Source: an uncultured Oligoflexales bacterium
Lineage (GTDB): Bacteria > Bdellovibrionota_B > Oligoflexia > Oligoflexales > JAPPIL01
Assembly: GCA_958296095.1 (NCBI GenBank)
Contig: OY282434.1
Span: 1,456,001 to 1,520,000 of the forward strand
Reading direction: 5' to 3'
DNA length: 64,000 nt
The notes under the pieces are model-generated. The model worked only from the letters and a program-made list of their open reading frames with translations, did not search any database and was not told the DNA's origin. The translations under genes were made by a program, and so were the position numbers. Positions 16,861 through 25,016 of this stretch are shown here, piece by piece. Numbering within the stretch: position 1 is the first letter of the stretch; each line of letters begins with the position of its first letter.

Positions 16861-17279
16861 TGGATATCAAGCGACTTGAAAACATCATGAAGCTGATGAC
16901 AGGCTACGGGGTGAGCGAGCTGGAGATCTCTGACAGTCATCAGAAAATACGACTAGTGAAGCACAGCCCTGGCGAGAGCGCCGAGGTTGAGGTTAGCACT
17001 GCGCCCGCGGCAAAAATCAAAAAAGAAAAAAAGCCCGCGGAGCCGCACCAGATAGTTACGTCGCCCTTTGTTGGCACGTTTTATCGGGCACCGGGACCGG
17101 GGTCTGACCCGTTTGTCGAAGTCGGGCAGCAGGTGAAGAAAGGTGATGTGTTGTGCATCATCGAGGCGATGAAGTTGATGAACGAAATCGAAGCGGAAAG
17201 TGCTGGCACGGTAACTGAAATCTTGGTTGAAAACGGCAAGCCAGTCGAGTTTGATCAGACCCTGATTGTGCTTGAATAG
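16860..17279 (+). CDS. accB: Biotin carboxyl carrier protein of acetyl-CoA carboxylase
   Basis: BCCP, the biotin-bearing subunit of acetyl-CoA carboxylase that shuttles CO2 between AccC and the carboxyltransferase in fatty acid synthesis. N-terminal helical region, a charged Ala/Lys/Pro linker ([15 protein letters not shown]) and the biotinyl domain with [19 protein letters not shown] and the biotinylation site EAMKLMNE. Starts with ATG overlapping the efp stop; its stop overlaps the region of the accC start, so efp-accB-accC is one transcription unit. 139 aa, normal length. Confidence 0.95.
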   Translation: MDIKRLENIMKLMTGYGVSELEISDSHQKIRLVKHSPGESAEVEVSTAPAAKIKKEKKPAEPHQIVTSPFVGTFYRAPGPGSDPFVEVGQQVKKGDVLCIIEAMKLMNEIEAESAGTVTEILVENGKPVEFDQTLIVLE

Positions 17280-17281
17280 TG

Positions 17282-18625
17282 ATGCGCAAAATTCTTATCG
17301 CCAACCGCGGCGAGATTGCTGTGCGCATTATCCGTGCTTGTCGTGAGCTTGGCATCGGCACGGTCGCGATTTGCTCGACGGTCGATCGGGAGGCACTGCA
17401 CAGCCGTCTTGCCGATGAATGCTATTGTGTTGGCGCAGCACCGAGCCGCAAGAGCTACCTGTCTGTGGCACAAATCATGAGTGTTGCCGCGGTTAGTGGC
17501 ATCGATGCCATCCATCCTGGCTATGGCTTTCTGGCGGAAAATCACAAGTTTGCCCATATCTGCCAGCAATATAAAATAAAATTCATCGGCCCCTCACCTC
17601 AGCAGATAAAACAGTTGGGCAACAAGGTTGAGGCCAAAAAAATTGCTGCCGCCGCGGGCGTGCGCTTGCTACAAGGCAGTGCTGATCCCGTGGCCGCGGA
17701 GACGGAGGCTTTGCAAGTGGCGCGGCGCATCGGCTATCCCTTGATTATCAAGGCCGCTGCTGGTGGTGGCGGACGCGGCATGAAGATCGTGCATGCCGAA
17801 GAGCAGTTGAAGAATAGATTTCGGGTGGCACAGAGCGAAGCCGAGGCTTTTTTTGGCAACCCGCAGGTGTTTATTGAGCGCTACTTGACTTCACCGCGGC
17901 ATGTCGAGATTCAAATTATGGCTGACGCACATGGCAATGTCATCCATCTCGGCGAGCGAGACTGCTCCATTCAACGGCATCATCAGAAAATTATTGAAGA
18001 AGCACCTTGCCCGCTAGTCAACAAAAAACTGCGCCTGCGCATGGGCAATGCGGCGTTGAAAATTGCCCGGGCCTGCAATTACGAGTCATTGGGCACGGTA
18101 GAGTTTCTCCTCGATCAGAACGGCACATTTTATTTTATTGAGATGAACACTCGCATTCAGGTTGAGCACCCCGTGACTGAGATGGTGACGGGGATTGACT
18201 TGGTCAAGGAGCAGATTAAAATTGCCGCGGGGGAGAAGTTAACGAGGTTGACATCGTTTACGCAGTTGCAAGGACATGCCATCGAGTGCCGCATCAACGC
18301 TGAAGATGCGGTGACCTTCGTCCCCAGCCCGGGCAAAATTACCGACTGCCATCTGCCCGGCGGGCCCGGGGTCAGGATAGATAGCATGATCTACAACGGC
18401 TATCGTGTCCCGCCCGATTATGACTCGATGTTAGGAAAACTCATCGTGCATGGGCAAGACCGTGAGGAGGCGCTGGCCCGCATGAACCGTGCCTTGCAGG
18501 AATTGCAGATAGAAGGCATCAAGACCAACATCAATTTTCACAGCAAAGTTATCAATCACCCCGCCTTCCGCCGCGGCGAATGTTCCACCGGTTTCATCGC
18601 TGAGCTGCTCAACAGCGGTAAGTGA
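17282..18625 (+). CDS. accC: Biotin carboxylase subunit of acetyl-CoA carboxylase
   Basis: ATP-grasp biotin carboxylase, which carboxylates biotin on AccB using ATP and bicarbonate. It begins MRKILIANRGEIAVRIIRAC and shows HPGYGFLAEN, the glycine-rich ATP loop AAGGGGRGMKIV, HVEIQIMADAHGNV, and the catalytic EMNTRIQVEHPVTEM. Length 447 aa is typical. ATG 17282 (two bases after the accB stop) is preferred over GTG 17279. No accA/accD in the window; a PccB-like carboxyltransferase lies at 44586. Confidence 0.95.
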   Translation: MRKILIANRGEIAVRIIRACRELGIGTVAICSTVDREALHSRLADECYCVGAAPSRKSYLSVAQIMSVAAVSGIDAIHPGYGFLAENHKFAHICQQYKIKFIGPSPQQIKQLGNKVEAKKIAAAAGVRLLQGSADPVAAETEALQVARRIGYPLIIKAAAGGGGRGMKIVHAEEQLKNRFRVAQSEAEAFFGNPQVFIERYLTSPRHVEIQIMADAHGNVIHLGERDCSIQRHHQKIIEEAPCPLVNKKLRLRMGNAALKIARACNYESLGTVEFLLDQNGTFYFIEMNTRIQVEHPVTEMVTGIDLVKEQIKIAAGEKLTRLTSFTQLQGHAIECRINAEDAVTFVPSPGKITDCHLPGGPGVRIDSMIYNGYRVPPDYDSMLGKLIVHGQDREEALARMNRALQELQIEGIKTNINFHSKVINHPAFRRGECSTGFIAELLNSGK

Positions 18626-18760
18626 TGGGTAAATTTATTGCTGCCCGACAACGCCACAACTACATACAACGACAGGCAAGTAGGTCAGCACATGGGGGGG
18701 AGATGAATAAGGGCAAGAAAGCAGGCGAAGCGAGCGTTACAAAGAGCCGCAATGACACTA

Positions 18761-18827
18761 CTTAGCACGTATCTCCGTTGTCTTGGCACGGCACAGACCT
18801 GCCAAGATAACGGAGGCATGGGCTAAG
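18761..18827. repeat. Perfect-ended palindrome built from two left ends of the dispersed element
   Basis: CTTAGC...TCTTGGCA, an 11-base centre, then TGCCAAGATAACGGAGG...GCTAAG: the 5' flank of the roughly 170-bp dispersed element followed by its inverse. The rest of 18626-19077 holds one copy of the short GCGAGCGTTACAAAGAGCC module (18725-18750), a poly-C/poly-G hairpin and no gene. Confidence 0.7.
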
Positions 18828-18989
18828 GGACTAGCTCCGCTTGGGTTTGCCACGAAGACCCCCGCTTGCCCTCAGGCTCCTCGGCTATTGCGTTCAAGTC
18901 CCAGTAGTTGCGCATGCCGAACAGTGCTAGTTTTGTTAGTACACGTCCTCTGCATTGTTGCAGACGAACACTAGCAACCCTGATAAACT

Positions 18990-19012
18990 CCCCCCCTTTT
19001 AAACAGGGGGGG
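18990..19012. terminator. C7/G7 hairpin
   Basis: Seven C, TTTTAAACA, seven G. Located 65 bases after no annotated stop on + and before the 3' end of the 19078 gene on -, so it could terminate that reverse transcript; there is no T-tract. Confidence 0.35.
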
Positions 19013-19077
19013 TCAAAGGTGGTAATCCAATCTAACGGTGATGTTGTTCCTGCGATAAAATATTAGTCTGATCGGGA

Positions 19078-19863
19078 TTAGCTGCCCTGTTCCCACCAAG
19101 TCCCCATCAAAACGTTTTTATGTTCAACTGATCCACTGGCAATGAAAAAGTTGTCGAGGTCTGTATGCGGCAATTTGAGATCGCGCCGAGCCCTGACTAT
19201 CTGCAGAACCTTGTGATTCTCACCTTCGTGGAAGCTCAACGTCAACTGGTAGAGCTCGGCTGGGTAACCTATCTTCATATCGTGCCCATAACCAATCCTT
19301 GTCATCCCTCCAACCTCGGGCCTGTTTACTCGGAAAAGCGTATAGGTGGATGATTCTCTGTTGGAACGATCTCTTGTTCGGCTTTTAAACTTTAGAGCGT
19401 ATGTCTTTGTCGTCCGCCAATTACGCTCGTCAACCTTGGCAATGGTGATGTAGATAAGACGATAATTGCCATCCTCCTGAATTGTCCAGCGGGCGTTGTA
19501 GTCGACGCGCTCGAAACCGACACGGGTGACAACTTCCCAACCAGAGCTGATATACTCTGTTTTGTGCAGCACATCGCTAAGCACTGGAATCTGAGGATTG
19601 TAGTAGCCGTCGTAATCACTGCCGTACAGTTCGTCGGTTGTCATTGGGCAATAATGCGGAAGTTTCTCCCGAACTATCCACGGGCGATCGCCTTCGCCAC
19701 ACTCGAAGACCACCGATCCCGGAGACCCACCACAGGCGGGATTCTTTTTGAGACAGGCAGGGTCAGGGTTAGGCAGATAACTTTTGGGAGCAGAGAGGCT
19801 CTCCCCTAACACCTGAGTGGATGAAAAAACTAGCACCAAGAAGACAAAAAATGTCGCTCGCAT
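19078..19863 (-). CDS. Exported protein of unknown function, 261 aa
   Basis: Signal peptide (ATFFVFLVLVFSSTQVLGES) with a likely AxA-type cleavage at VLG-E. The first 60 mature residues contain five cysteines (NPACG, FECGE, HYCPM), followed by a beta-rich domain (GWEVVTRVGFERVDYNARW; YRLIYITIAKVD; YALKFKSR). ATG 19863 follows AAGGAG. No family recognised. It lies between repeat arrays, next to another orphan lipoprotein. Confidence 0.65.
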   Translation of the reverse strand: MRATFFVFLVLVFSSTQVLGESLSAPKSYLPNPDPACLKKNPACGGSPGSVVFECGEGDRPWIVREKLPHYCPMTTDELYGSDYDGYYNPQIPVLSDVLHKTEYISSGWEVVTRVGFERVDYNARWTIQEDGNYRLIYITIAKVDERNWRTTKTYALKFKSRTRDRSNRESSTYTLFRVNRPEVGGMTRIGYGHDMKIGYPAELYQLTLSFHEGENHKVLQIVRARRDLKLPHTDLDNFFIASGSVEHKNVLMGTWWEQGS

Positions 19864-19943
19864 ATCGCACTCCTTTTGTTGAATAAGTAGGATTGTAACA
19901 TGGGTTGTCGTGTACGAGCAAGCAAAAAAGGCCTTATGGAGTG

Positions 19944-19964
19944 TTGCCCCATCAGGTGGGGCAA
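19944..19964. terminator. Hairpin TTGCCCCA/TGGGGCAA
   Basis: Eight-base perfect stem with a five-base loop, upstream of the 19078 gene and following nothing on +. Without a T-tract its role is unclear. Confidence 0.3.
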
Positions 19965-20039
19965 GCTTGCGCAGACGATAATTTTCGTAATCGATCGTTA
20001 TCTTAGAGAACGCGAATATCGGGTTTTTTTCAGGGGGTC

Positions 20040-20235
20040 ACTACAGTAACCGCCGAGAGGTCTGATGGCAGGCAGAGAGATCTGATGGCAAGCAAAGAGG
20101 CTTGGGAGCAAGCCTGAACGCAATGGCAGGATGCCTGAGAACATGCAGCGAGCGCAGCGATACAAAAAGCAGCGTAGCGAGCGATATAGAAAGCAGCGTA
20201 GCGAGCGTAGCTAGCGTTACAAAAAGTCGTGCGTA
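20040..20235 (+). repeat. Low-complexity module array (spacer modules of the dispersed repeat)
   Basis: Contains the phrases ACCGCCGAGAGGTCTGA, GAGGCTTGGGAGCAAGCC, TGAACGCAATGG, GAGAACATGCAGCGAGC and the AGCGTTACAAAAAGTCG unit that recur in all repeat arrays of the window. The full 170-bp element is absent here. The remaining parts of 19864-20372 are AT-rich with no gene seen. Confidence 0.7.
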
Positions 20236-20372
20236 GCAAAACAGGAAGGTTTACCGTTATTCATTTCATCCCAAGTAATATCTGCGATTTTTCAATGTAT
20301 ATTTTGGTAAAATAGAATTTTACGGCTAAAATTCTTGTCTGGTTGGTAGATATGCGAAACCCGACATTCGCG

Positions 20373-20966
20373 TTATTTGAGGTGATCGCAATTCCCTGAA
20401 TACTTGCCTTTAGTATCTCTAATGCGTGCGATGAACTTCATCATTCGCTTGTCGGAAACCTCTAGTTCTTCTCGTTCAGAAATAATCTTATTAGCCTGGT
20501 TAACTGTCCTCACCATAAAATAGGCATTGGCACCAACAAATAAAACGAGACCAGGAACAAGGAAGCCAGGTATAGGACGAGAGCGTTCCCACTTAAAGCG
20601 GAATGGATGAAAGCGTTCCCACTTAAAGTCGAATGGAAGACCTAAACTAATAAGGACCATTCCAGCGACACCAGTCCACAACAAAAACTGAGACATACCG
20701 TCAGTCACGGGGTGCAGGTCGTATTCGAGTTGCTTCTTGCTCAACGCACCAGCGACCGTCAACAAGCGCCGCTCGCTGAGGTCAGCCATGGAGGTTTGTA
20801 GCACACAAAGACCCTGTTTCTTTTTATCTCCGTTGGCAAGTGTCTTGACCCCAGCTTCCACCACCAACATCTCCCCACCCTCTGAAGTCGCGTAATTTGG
20901 TGCACTGATCGGCTCTTCTATTCCCCCACAACCTGTAACTAACGCCAAAACAAATAAAAATCGCAT
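20373..20966 (-). CDS. Predicted lipoprotein with two membrane helices, paralogue of the 10200 gene
   Basis: Lipoprotein signal MRFLFVLALVTGCGG (lipobox VTGC, Cys13). Its QGLCVLQTSMADLSERRLLT / AGALSKKQ segment corresponds to the equivalent in the lipoprotein at 10200. Unlike that one it carries two hydrophobic helices (FLLWTGVAGMVLISLGL and FLVPGLVLFVGANAYFMV) separated by a short duplication (FKWERFHPF / FKWERSRPI). ATG 20966 is chosen over the 27-base longer frame because of the signal peptide. Function unknown. Confidence 0.65.
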   Translation of the reverse strand: MRFLFVLALVTGCGGIEEPISAPNYATSEGGEMLVVEAGVKTLANGDKKKQGLCVLQTSMADLSERRLLTVAGALSKKQLEYDLHPVTDGMSQFLLWTGVAGMVLISLGLPFDFKWERFHPFRFKWERSRPIPGFLVPGLVLFVGANAYFMVRTVNQANKIISEREELEVSDKRMMKFIARIRDTKGKYSGNCDHLK

Positions 20967-21038
20967 AATAAGTACCCTACTAGTTAAAAACATTATTTAA
21001 CTTATGACCATGCTTTACTTAACCACAACAATGGCGGT

Positions 21039-21067
21039 GTTCTAACAAATATTATTGTTAAAGTCAA
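21039..21067 (-). promoter_or_regulatory. Probable promoter of the 20373 lipoprotein
   Basis: On the minus strand TTGACT (21067-21062), a 17-base spacer and TAGAAC (21044-21039). Good -35, poor -10; about 75 bases ahead of the start codon in an AT-rich region. Confidence 0.35.
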
Positions 21068-21099
21068 GATTTTTATAGAGCTACAGAGATTTTTTTAGC

Positions 21100-21700
21100 T
21101 GCGCAGCGCAGCGTACGGCCTCGCCCCGCCCTTCATAAAGCCCTCGGTAGGCAAGAGGTGGGGGCAACTGCCGATAGTCTTGCGGTCAAGCCTGAACGCA
21201 ATAACGAGAGGCAAAGACCTTCCTTAGCCCGTACCCCCGTTGTCTTGGCGAGGCGCAGCCCTACCGAGAAACTCTCCTGAGTGGGTACGGCACATGCTTT
21301 ATCTAAAAGCATAATCTCACAGCAATATGGCAGTATTTATGGTCGGGTTTTCGTACGGCCTCGCCGCGCCCTTCATAAAGCTCTCGGTGGGCAGGAGGTG
21401 GGGGCAACCGCCGAGAGACTTGGGCGCAAGCAGAGAGGGCGCGCAGAGGGGCCTGAGAACATGCAGCGAGCGAGCAAGCGAGCGTTACAAAAAAGCCGCT
21501 GCGCAGCGTACGGCCTCGCCGCGCCCTTCATAAAGCTCTCGGTGGGCAAGAGGTGGAGGCAACTGCCGAGAGACTTGGGCGCAAGCAGAGAGGGCGCGCA
21601 GAGGGGCCTGAGGACGAGCAGCGAGCTAGGAAGCGAGCGTTATAAAGAGCCGCGTAGCGTAGCGCAGCGCGTAGCGCAGCGCGTAGCGATGAGCTAGCCC
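21100..21700 (+). repeat. Repeat array containing one full dispersed element and two 3' halves
   Basis: Full element at 21223-21391 (CTTAGC...CTCTCGGTGGG). Extra 3' halves (GTACGGCCTCGCC...CTCGGTRGGCAAG) lie at about 21112-21164 and 21507-21551. Between them are the AGAGACTTGGGCGCAAGCAG and GCGAGCGTTACAAAAAAGCC modules, and the array ends in a short GCGTAGCGCAGC tandem (21650-21690). Open frames across it are by-products of the repeat. Bases 21701-21887 show only a small CTTCCT/AGGAAG palindrome at 21793. Confidence 0.85.
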
Positions 21701-21887
21701 TGTGAAAATTTTGTCATCGACATCGCTAGCCACGTAAAGTAGCCTTTTCATAAGGGGTTGTTGAGGTTTGCGATGCTGACCTTTTCTTTCCTTCCTAGAG
21801 GAAGGGTATGTCTGCTAGCACGAACGCTGGTCATCAGGCGGAGGTCAGCACCCAGGTCCTGTGTATGGTGGTGGCAGTAGGGCAGTT

Positions 21888-22484
21888 ATGTTGCATGTTA
21901 GTGGGCTTGCCAAGAGCTTTCCGCCGCGTGTCATCTTCAAGAATGTTAGCTTTGATCTTGATGCGGGCAGTGTCTTGCACCTCGAAGGTCGTAATGGGGC
22001 CGGCAAAACCACCTTGCTGAAAATTATCGTCGGACTGCTGCCTCAGACCGCGGGCAAAATTATCTTCGCGGGTGGGGCCGGACGTAAGCTGTGTGAATAC
22101 TTGGCGGCTGATGGCGATGGTTTTTTTGCCCAGCTGTCGGCCTGGGACAATCTCTGCTGGTGGGCAAAACTGAAAAACCGCAGTTTCGACGCAAATGAAA
22201 TTCAGCCTGCCCTGCAACGGGTTGGCATTCGTTTTCCACGTGGTCTGGCAGTGGGTTTTTTTTCAACGGGCATGAAACGCCGCTTGAGCATGGCAAGACT
22301 GCTGCTGTCGCCCTCGCCACTGTGGGTGCTCGACGAGCCGCTCGCGGCACTCGATGCCGAGGGGGCACAGCTGTTCAGTGCTTTGCTGTCGCAACACATA
22401 GATAGCGGTGGTGCAGCTTTGATCGTCAGTCACACCGCCTTTGCCTCTTTGCAGCCACAACGCTTGGAGTTGCAGCATGCTTAG
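21888..22484 (+). CDS. ccmA: Cytochrome c biogenesis ATP-binding export protein CcmA
   Basis: ABC ATPase of the System I haem-handling complex CcmABCDE, which releases holo-CcmE. Walker A GRNGAGKTTLLK, signature FSTGMKRRLSMARLLLS (LSGGQ variant typical of CcmA) and Walker B LWVLDEPLAALD, then the switch His in IVSHT. 198 aa from ATG 21888; the frame is open further upstream but the start at MLHVSGLAKSF fits family length. First gene of a closely packed operon ccmA-B-C-D-E-dsbE. Confidence 0.9.
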   Translation: MLHVSGLAKSFPPRVIFKNVSFDLDAGSVLHLEGRNGAGKTTLLKIIVGLLPQTAGKIIFAGGAGRKLCEYLAADGDGFFAQLSAWDNLCWWAKLKNRSFDANEIQPALQRVGIRFPRGLAVGFFSTGMKRRLSMARLLLSPSPLWVLDEPLAALDAEGAQLFSALLSQHIDSGGAALIVSHTAFASLQPQRLELQHA

Positions 22485-23172
22485 AGAACATGCCTCGGCT
22501 TGGCAACAGCTATATCTTTTCATCGGCTGCGGGCTGCGGCTAGAGTTTAGCAACAAGGAACGCATCTGCTCGTCGTTTCTGTTTGCGGCGGTCATTCTGG
22601 TGGTTACTGCGGTCTGTTTTGCTACGCCAGGGATAGCTTCGGCACGGGTGTTGGTCGCCGAAATTTACCTCGCCTTCTTTCTTGCCATGCAGATTTCCTG
22701 CTTGCGAATTTTTGAATTTGAACAGCGTGATGGGGTTTACGACCTGTTACGCACCTATCCGCTCAACAGCGAAATTTGGTATTTGAGCAAGCTAGTGGTG
22801 TTCATCATCATCAGCTTGATGTTCTTGTTGCCGCTGCTGCTGCTCGCCTTCATCTTCAATGCCCACAGCGATTACGGGGCGTTTTTGTTTGTGCTCGGTA
22901 TTGCCGCATTGGCGCTGGTGGGACAAGCAGCACTGGGAGTGTTGTTGACGACGATCGTCTTGCGCGCCCACGGACGTAATATCCTCTACCCTCTGACTTA
23001 TTTTCCCCTGACGGTACCGCTGTTGATTGGCGCGGCGGAGACATCTTACGCCTACCTAGAGAACGGGGGGATGGATGAATCGCAGGTCAAGTGGATCACG
23101 CTGTTGATCGGGATGGACATCGTTTATCTGACCTTGGGTTTGCTGTTGTTTGGAGAACAGATTGAGAGCTGA
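22477..23172 (+). CDS. ccmB: Haem exporter membrane protein CcmB
   Basis: Six-helix integral membrane subunit of CcmABCDE. It carries the CcmB-type EFSNKERICSSFLFA start region, the acidic/tyrosine loop EFEQRDGVYDLLRTYPL and hydrophobic helices up to LLIGMDIVYLTLGLLLFG. ATG 22477 overlaps the ccmA stop by eight bases, indicating translational coupling. 231 aa, close to the family length of about 220. Confidence 0.88.
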   Translation: MLREHASAWQQLYLFIGCGLRLEFSNKERICSSFLFAAVILVVTAVCFATPGIASARVLVAEIYLAFFLAMQISCLRIFEFEQRDGVYDLLRTYPLNSEIWYLSKLVVFIIISLMFLLPLLLLAFIFNAHSDYGAFLFVLGIAALALVGQAALGVLLTTIVLRAHGRNILYPLTYFPLTVPLLIGAAETSYAYLENGGMDESQVKWITLLIGMDIVYLTLGLLLFGEQIES

Positions 23173-23833
23173 ATTCGCAGCCTGGCGTTGGGGCCTTGCC
23201 CTGTTTGCCCTGCAGCTAGTCGGTTGGGGCTGGGGTCTTTACGGAGTGGGCACTGACGTGCATCAAGGTGATGTCTATCGCATTATCTACGTGCATGTGC
23301 CAACTTGCCTGACAGCTTTTGTATGTGCTTTCTATCTGTTCTTGTGCAGTGTCTATGCGCTACGCAAAAAAACCGAAGCCTGCCTGCTCTGGGGGCAAGC
23401 CGCGGCCGAACTAGGCCTATTGTTCACGGTGCTAGGCTTGTTGACCGGCTCGATTTGGGGTCGCGTGACGTGGGGTGTGTGGTGGACTTGGGATGCACGG
23501 CTGTTGACTACCTTTATCCTCGGTGTGCTGTTCGCGGCCTACCTCCTGTTGCAGCAGGCGTTGCCCCGCGGGGCAGCCAAGACCAAGGCGAGCGCGGCGT
23601 TGGGAATTTTAATCTTTATCGACGTGCCGATCGTTTACAAAAGCGTGACGTGGTGGCGCACACTGCATCAGCCACCGAGTATTGGCGGGGGCACGATGAG
23701 CGGGGAAATTTTGACCTTGCTGCTCATCACCATCCTGTCCTCGCTGCTGTTCATGACCTGGCTGCTGTTCGCACGGGTAAAAAACTTACGCCTACAGCAG
23801 CGCATTGCTGAACTAGTCAGTGATTGGCATTGA
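23162..23833 (+). CDS. ccmC: Haem transporter CcmC
   Basis: Haem-handling protein that loads haem onto CcmE. The tryptophan-rich periplasmic motif is present as WGVWWTWDARLLTTF, with flanking haem-ligand histidines in YVHVPT and RTLHQPPS, and six hydrophobic helices. TTG 23162 is preferred (GGAGA five bases upstream; overlaps the ccmB stop by 11 bases); TTG 23150 is the alternative. 223 aa. Confidence 0.9.
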   Translation: MRAEFAAWRWGLALFALQLVGWGWGLYGVGTDVHQGDVYRIIYVHVPTCLTAFVCAFYLFLCSVYALRKKTEACLLWGQAAAELGLLFTVLGLLTGSIWGRVTWGVWWTWDARLLTTFILGVLFAAYLLLQQALPRGAAKTKASAALGILIFIDVPIVYKSVTWWRTLHQPPSIGGGTMSGEILTLLLITILSSLLFMTWLLFARVKNLRLQQRIAELVSDWH

Positions 23834-23846
23834 GACGGAGGACGAC

Positions 23847-24002
23847 ATGTGGCTGACGAATGCACAGGGCTGGGCTTTAGCGGGTGCTTACGTGGTGGTG
23901 GTGCTGGCGTTGCTGTCGGCACTGGTGTATCTTTATTACGAGCGCCGCAAACTGCGTGCCTTACAGCAGACTCTGACGGAAAAACAGCATGAAGAAAACT
24001 AA
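23847..24002 (+). CDS. ccmD: CcmD-like small membrane protein
   Basis: 51 aa, one hydrophobic helix (YVVVVLALLSALVYLYYERR) followed by a basic/acidic tail, which is the CcmD pattern; CcmD helps release holo-CcmE. ATG 23847 follows GGAGG. Sequence identity in this family is low, so the call rests on size, topology and position between ccmC and ccmE. Its last codons overlap the ccmE start. Confidence 0.8.
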   Translation: MWLTNAQGWALAGAYVVVVLALLSALVYLYYERRKLRALQQTLTEKQHEEN

Positions 24003-24432
24003 ATGGATTGTTGGCTCGCTGGTTATCGTTGCGGTGGTGGTGGCACTGTCACTGCTTAAACTGGACGACAACATCGTCTACTTCTACACCCCGCGGGAAG
24101 TTTTTGCCCCCGACCTCGATGTGTGGGGCAAGAACATCAAAATCGGCGGCATGGTCAAGGTTGGCAGCGTGCAGAAGGACATGGCGGACATGCGCCTAAC
24201 CTTCGTCATGACCGATTTCAAAGGTCATGACATCGTCGTCCAGCATCGTGGCACACCACCCGATCTGTTCAAAGAGGGGCAGGGGGTCGTGACTGAGGGT
24301 TACTTCGATCGCACCCAAAAGACCATGCAGTCCCACACATTGATGGTCAAGCATTCGGAGGAATATCGTGTGCCGCACGACACCGAGATGCAGAACAAAG
24401 AGCTGCTGATCAAATCAATTCTGGGCAACTGA
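23989..24432 (+). CDS. ccmE: Cytochrome c maturation haem chaperone CcmE
   Basis: Periplasmic haem chaperone with an N-terminal membrane anchor (WIVGSLVIVAVVVALSLL) and an OB-fold (IKIGGMVKVGSV, LTFVMTDFKGHDIVV, EGQGVVTEG). The covalent haem site HxxxY is present in LMVKHSEEYRVP. ATG overlaps the ccmD stop by 14 bases and its stop overlaps the next start (TGATG). Confidence 0.92.
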   Translation: MKKTKWIVGSLVIVAVVVALSLLKLDDNIVYFYTPREVFAPDLDVWGKNIKIGGMVKVGSVQKDMADMRLTFVMTDFKGHDIVVQHRGTPPDLFKEGQGVVTEGYFDRTQKTMQSHTLMVKHSEEYRVPHDTEMQNKELLIKSILGN

Positions 24433-24998
24433 TGATGCAAGTGCGTCGCGCGCATGTGCTGATCAGCATCGCATTGCTAGCAGTTGCGGCGCTGTTGGTC
24501 TACACGTTGGCACGAGGGCTGACCATCGACCAGAGCAAGCCGCGCACCGTGCTGGAAGGCAAGCTGGCACCGGCACTTGTGCTAAACTGGTTACAGGGTG
24601 AAAATCTATTGCGTGGCTTGCAGGGCGAGCGTTTTTCCGCCGCGGCACAGGGCAAGGTGTTGGTGTTGAATTTTTGGGCAAGTTGGTGTCTGAGCTGCCG
24701 CCAGGAAGCGCCCCTGTTGCAAGATCTGTGGGACCGCGCACGCGAGCGGGTGCTAGTTGTTGGCGTTGCCGTGCATGACGAGGAGACTGAGGCACGCCGT
24801 TTTGCCAGCCAATACAACAAGACCTACCCGCTCGGACTCGACCGCCACGGCCGCATGGCGATTGATTACGGCGTAACGGGTGTGCCAGAGACTTTCATCA
24901 TTGATGCGCAGGGAGTGTTGCAACGCCGCAACATTGGCGCAATTTCAGCAGAATTTTTACAGCAGGTTAACGATTTTTTGCCAGAAAATAATCTTTAG
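24432..24998 (+). CDS. dsbE: Thiol:disulphide oxidoreductase DsbE/CcmG-like
   Basis: Membrane-tethered periplasmic thioredoxin that keeps apocytochrome c cysteines reduced. N-terminal anchor (VLISIALLAVAALLVYTLA), active site NFWASWCLSCRQE (CxxC as CLSC) and cis-proline GVPETFIID. It closes the ccm operon. CcmF and CcmH, needed for haem ligation, are not in the window. 188 aa, typical. Confidence 0.88.
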   Translation: MMQVRRAHVLISIALLAVAALLVYTLARGLTIDQSKPRTVLEGKLAPALVLNWLQGENLLRGLQGERFSAAAQGKVLVLNFWASWCLSCRQEAPLLQDLWDRARERVLVVGVAVHDEETEARRFASQYNKTYPLGLDRHGRMAIDYGVTGVPETFIIDAQGVLQRRNIGAISAEFLQQVNDFLPENNL

Positions 24999-25016
24999 CG
25001 GAAGGGGGGGAGACCG

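Noticed and set aside
21281..21697. 138-codon open frame with repeats
   Set aside because: Lies entirely in a repeat array; translation mirrors the module sequence and the same frame pattern appears in every array.
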